Positions 5,938 to 7,795 of a stretch of 7,795 bases of DNA are shown here, piece after piece (the first letter of the stretch is position 1; each line of letters starts with the position of its first letter). The translations under genes were made by a program, and so were the position numbers. The DNA is taken from positions 1-7,795 of the forward strand of contig DAOWCB010000057.1 in the NCBI GenBank assembly GCA_030633795.1. The letters run 5' to 3'. The notes beneath the pieces are model-generated. The model did no database searches, was not told the DNA's origin, and saw nothing but the letters and a program-made list of their open reading frames with translations. The stretch comes from Candidatus Aminicenantota bacterium. Its GTDB lineage: Bacteria; Acidobacteriota; Aminicenantia; Aminicenantales; Aminicenantaceae.

Positions 5938-7248
5938 TCACTTACCCAAGAGAATTGAGCCATGGGAATAAAAGAGTCCAGCGACTGCCCCTGTCATCAA
6001 ACAGGCAAGAGTGGCAGCCAAAAGGGCTTTGAAAGCAACCCGTGTGAGGTCTTTGTATTTTTCCGGGACAAGAGCTCCTATCCCGCCCACAAAAATGGCC
6101 AGAGAGGCTATATGGGCAAAACCGCAGAGGGCATAAGATGCGATGATCGCAGATCGAGGGTGAACAAGAGTCCCTTGCTCTATCAATTGGGAGAGGTGTT
6201 GGTAGGAGACGACTTCAGTGGCAACCGTTCGCTCTCCGATAAGCTTAGCCACTTCAAACGCATCCGAAGGAGGAACACCTAGGACTAGCGTGAAAGGGTA
6301 GGCCACATAACCCAGGATCGATTTGAAGGACCAATCGAAGTTCAGATGAAACCACTTGTTCACAACGCCTCCAAAAACGCCAAGCAGAAGATCCAACAAG
6401 GCCAGGATTCCTAGAAAAGCGATCAAAAGGACGATGATGCCCCCCAGCAGCCGGAGCCCGCTCCAAGCCCCGTTGACCACAGCCATGATCAGGTTGTCTT
6501 CTTTCTCGTAATGAGGCTTGATGTTCAAACCAAGCGTGGCCGGCGTTTCTGTCTCCGGAACGATGAGTTTGGCCATGACCACAGCAGCGGGAGCTGAGAG
6601 AAACGAGGCGGAAATCAAGTGCCCGGCTATGGTGGGAAGCTGACCTTGGAGGAACATCACATATATGGCCAAAACCGTGGAAGCGATGGTTCCCATTGCC
6701 GCAGCGAGGATCGTGGTCAGCTCCGAGCGCGTCATTTCCGCAAGATGGGGTTTGATCACCAAGGCAGATTCGGCTCCTACAAAAATATTGCTCGAGGCAC
6801 AAAGAGCCTCCGCGCCGCTTATCCTCATCAACTTGGTAAACACAAAAGCAAAGCCCCTGATAATGAGGGGCATGATCTTCAAATAATACAATGCTCCCAC
6901 GAGTGCAGCGAAAAAAATGATCGTGGGCAATCCTTGGATAGCAAGGAAGTTCCCGAGGGAAGTTTCTCCGTATTCATTCGTTGCGCCCAATGGAAGAGCC
7001 AAACGGCCAAACAGGAACTTGGTTCCCTCGGTTGCAGTGTCCAAAACACCCAGAACCGCGTCATTCACCAACAGGAAAAATTTTGATCCCACAGGGACCA
7101 CAAAAATAAAAAAGGCAAAAAAAAGCTGCAACCCTATACCCCAGAAAACGACCCGCCAATTAATGGATCTTCGATTTTCCGAGCAGATCCACGCAAAAAA
7201 AGCCAACACAAAAATCCCGAAGAAGCTGATAAGGTTGTAAATATCCAT
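5938..7248 (-). CDS. concentrative nucleoside transporter (CNT/NupC family), divergent binding motifs
   Basis: This 436-residue inner-membrane protein belongs to the family that imports nucleosides with sodium or protons. It has the SENRRSINWR element after the first membrane segment (about 23-32), a gate region, and the C-terminal transport domain with MTRSEL (172-177), SAPAAV...PETE (218-233) and GGIGALVP (387-394). About eight or more hydrophobic segments are visible. The substrate signatures differ from the family: GQTEAP reads GAESAL (158-163), and NFSS reads HIAS (379-382). The conserved glutamate before the Y of the second half is kept (E345, TEVVSY). So the substrate may not be an ordinary nucleoside. 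I start at the ATG at 7246-7248, just after the DUF167 stop, because AGAGG lies 12 bases upstream. An ATG at 7258-7260, touching that AGAGG, would add four residues and overlap DUF167. Confidence 0.88.
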   Translation of the reverse strand: MDIYNLISFFGIFVLAFFAWICSENRRSINWRVVFWGIGLQLFFAFFIFVVPVGSKFFLLVNDAVLGVLDTATEGTKFLFGRLALPLGATNEYGETSLGNFLAIQGLPTIIFFAALVGALYYLKIMPLIIRGFAFVFTKLMRISGAEALCASSNIFVGAESALVIKPHLAEMTRSELTTILAAAMGTIASTVLAIYVMFLQGQLPTIAGHLISASFLSAPAAVVMAKLIVPETETPATLGLNIKPHYEKEDNLIMAVVNGAWSGLRLLGGIIVLLIAFLGILALLDLLLGVFGGVVNKWFHLNFDWSFKSILGYVAYPFTLVLGVPPSDAFEVAKLIGERTVATEVVSYQHLSQLIEQGTLVHPRSAIIASYALCGFAHIASLAIFVGGIGALVPEKYKDLTRVAFKALLAATLACLMTGAVAGLFYSHGSILLGK

Positions 7249-7249
7249 C

Positions 7250-7495
7250 TTATGTACCATCCTCTAGAATGATGATTTTCTGCCGGGATTTTTTCCCCTT
7301 TAGAATTTTAACTCGAGAGGGAGGGAGATGAAAATGGGAGGCAAGGATTGCGATCACTTCCTTGTTGGCTTTTCCTTCAGAGGGAGGTGAGAGGACGCGA
7401 ACTGTGTACTCCCTTTCTCCGATTTTCTGTACTTTTTGCTGACGAGCTCGAGGCTGGACTTTGACCTTCAGGCAAATGTTTTTCTCGGAATTCAC
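7250..7495 (-). CDS. DUF167 / YggU family small protein
   Basis: This is an 81-residue protein of the DUF167 (YggU) family, small conserved bacterial and eukaryotic proteins whose biochemical role is unsettled. The family core is clear: VKVQPRARQQ (11-20), the SPPSEGKANKEVI stretch (36-48) and the final LKGKKSRQKIIIL block (65-77). Length is close to the usual 80-100. The start is GTG at 7493-7495, with AGGA nine bases upstream on the minus strand. In many genomes yggU follows yggT or a PLP-binding YggS gene. Here it precedes a nucleoside transporter, whose start lies at the DUF167 stop, so the two are probably translated together. No operon partner is recognised upstream. Confidence 0.9.
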   Translation of the reverse strand: MNSEKNICLKVKVQPRARQQKVQKIGEREYTVRVLSPPSEGKANKEVIAILASHFHLPPSRVKILKGKKSRQKIIILEDGT

Positions 7496-7516
7496 CTATT
7501 TTTATCCTGACAACTA

Positions 7517-7538
7517 ACCTGAATTATTTATAAATAAT
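7517..7538. repeat. right copy of the shared 18-base motif, overlapping a 16-base palindrome
   Basis: ACCTGAATTATTTATAAA (7517-7534) matches 80-97 at 17 of 18 positions in the same orientation. The one change, C to T, helps make ATTATTTATAAATAAT (7523-7538) a perfect palindrome. The copy lies between the DUF167 start and its candidate promoter, so it may also work as an operator. Confidence 0.5.
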
Positions 7539-7562
7539 GCCGATGCCATAATGCATTCCCAA
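7534..7562 (-). promoter_or_regulatory. candidate promoter for DUF167 and the transporter
   Basis: On the minus strand TTGGGA (7557-7562) and CATTAT (7534-7539) are exactly 17 bases apart, each matching the sigma-70 consensus at four of six positions. The spacer and -10 box contain a direct repeat, ATAATGC at 7534-7540 and 7548-7554 (plus strand), with a 14-base period. That could be a regulator site. The call is weak because A/T-rich regions give such matches by chance. Confidence 0.3.
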
Positions 7563-7611
7563 TAATACCATTTTTCGCATCAATATACATCTTTATGCAG
7601 GGAGGGGTAAG

Positions 7612-7696
7612 CATTCCTATTTCCGTGATATCCAAAAGCTTTATATCGGCTTTTAGGAATGGTTTTGCTCCCGTGAAGATTTTTTACACCATTCCT
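7612..7696 (-). ncRNA. structured intergenic region with competing hairpins
   Basis: AGGAATG at 7655-7661 can pair with CATTCCT at 7612-7618. The longer AGGAATGGT at 7655-7663 can instead pair perfectly with ACCATTCCT at 7688-7696. The two pairings exclude each other. An inner stem AAAAGC/GCTTTT (7634-7639 and 7649-7654) supports the first fold. A further GTGAAG/CTTCAC pair (7673-7678 and 7695-7700) competes with the second. This resembles an attenuator-type leader or a mobile-element end. I do not recognise a known riboswitch. Confidence 0.3.
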
Positions 7697-7731
7697 TCAC
7701 CGTCCTTCTCGGCGGCGCTGAACTGCGCACA

Positions 7732-7794
7732 TTAACTCCTTATCTCGACAACCATAGCTTCTGTTCCCGTGCTTGTCTGGATCTTGAATCCTTT
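7732..7794 (-). CDS. possible C-terminal end of an unknown protein, cut by the window edge
   Basis: One minus-strand frame is open from the window edge to TAA at 7732-7734. It gives 20 residues (KGFKIQTSTGTEA, then MVVEIRS) with a natural mix of residues. A second frame is also open to a stop near 7742, so the call is uncertain. The fragment is too short for a family. If real, the gene lies 236 bases upstream of the DUF167 gene on the same strand, a gap wide enough for a separate promoter. Confidence 0.3.
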   Translation of the reverse strand, partial: KGFKIQTSTGTEAMVVEIRS

Positions 7795-7795
7795 A

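Noticed and set aside
6254..6802. 182-codon minus-strand open frame inside the transporter gene
   Set aside because: It is a shifted frame of the transporter, rich in R, H, C and G, with no membrane segments or family motifs.

Overview
The window holds a compact bacterial housekeeping and DNA-processing neighbourhood. Seven complete protein genes all lie on the minus strand, and a possible gene fragment sits at each edge. Base composition looks moderate and the genes show no obvious foreign stretch. A signal peptide on the ComEA-type protein and the free-standing small DUF167 gene suggest a diderm or deep-branching bacterium. I cannot name a phylum from the sequence. No rRNA, tRNA, CRISPR array or complete transposase gene is visible.

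Reading along the minus strand (right to left) the order is: a possible C-terminus of an unknown protein (to 7732); a 236-base structured intergenic stretch; a DUF167/YggU protein; a concentrative (CNT/NupC-type) nucleoside transporter that begins at the DUF167 stop; a two-domain universal stress protein with its own candidate promoter; dprA; topA; xerC; a 172-base gap; and a secreted ComEA-like helix-hairpin-helix protein. The left edge carries the last 22 codons of a possible plus-strand gene, followed by a convergent intergenic region with three hairpins.

Usp, dprA, topA and xerC are packed with 2-, -4- and 9-base junctions, so they probably form one transcript. dprA-topA-xerC is a widespread bacterial gene order. 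DprA (loading of RecA on incoming single strands), TopA (removal of negative supercoils), XerC (chromosome dimer resolution) and ComEA (binding of DNA outside the cytoplasmic membrane) are all DNA-handling proteins, and DprA plus ComEA point to natural transformation. In many bacteria hslV-hslU follows xerC, but here comEA does, behind its own strong ribosome binding site.

I did not find a clearly new system. The points most worth checking are: an 18-base motif (17/18 identical) in direct orientation in both flanking intergenic regions, each copy next to or inside an inverted repeat; mutually exclusive hairpins upstream of the DUF167 gene; a nucleoside transporter whose two substrate-binding signatures are both altered; and a tandem Usp protein with one intact and one degenerate nucleotide-binding site.
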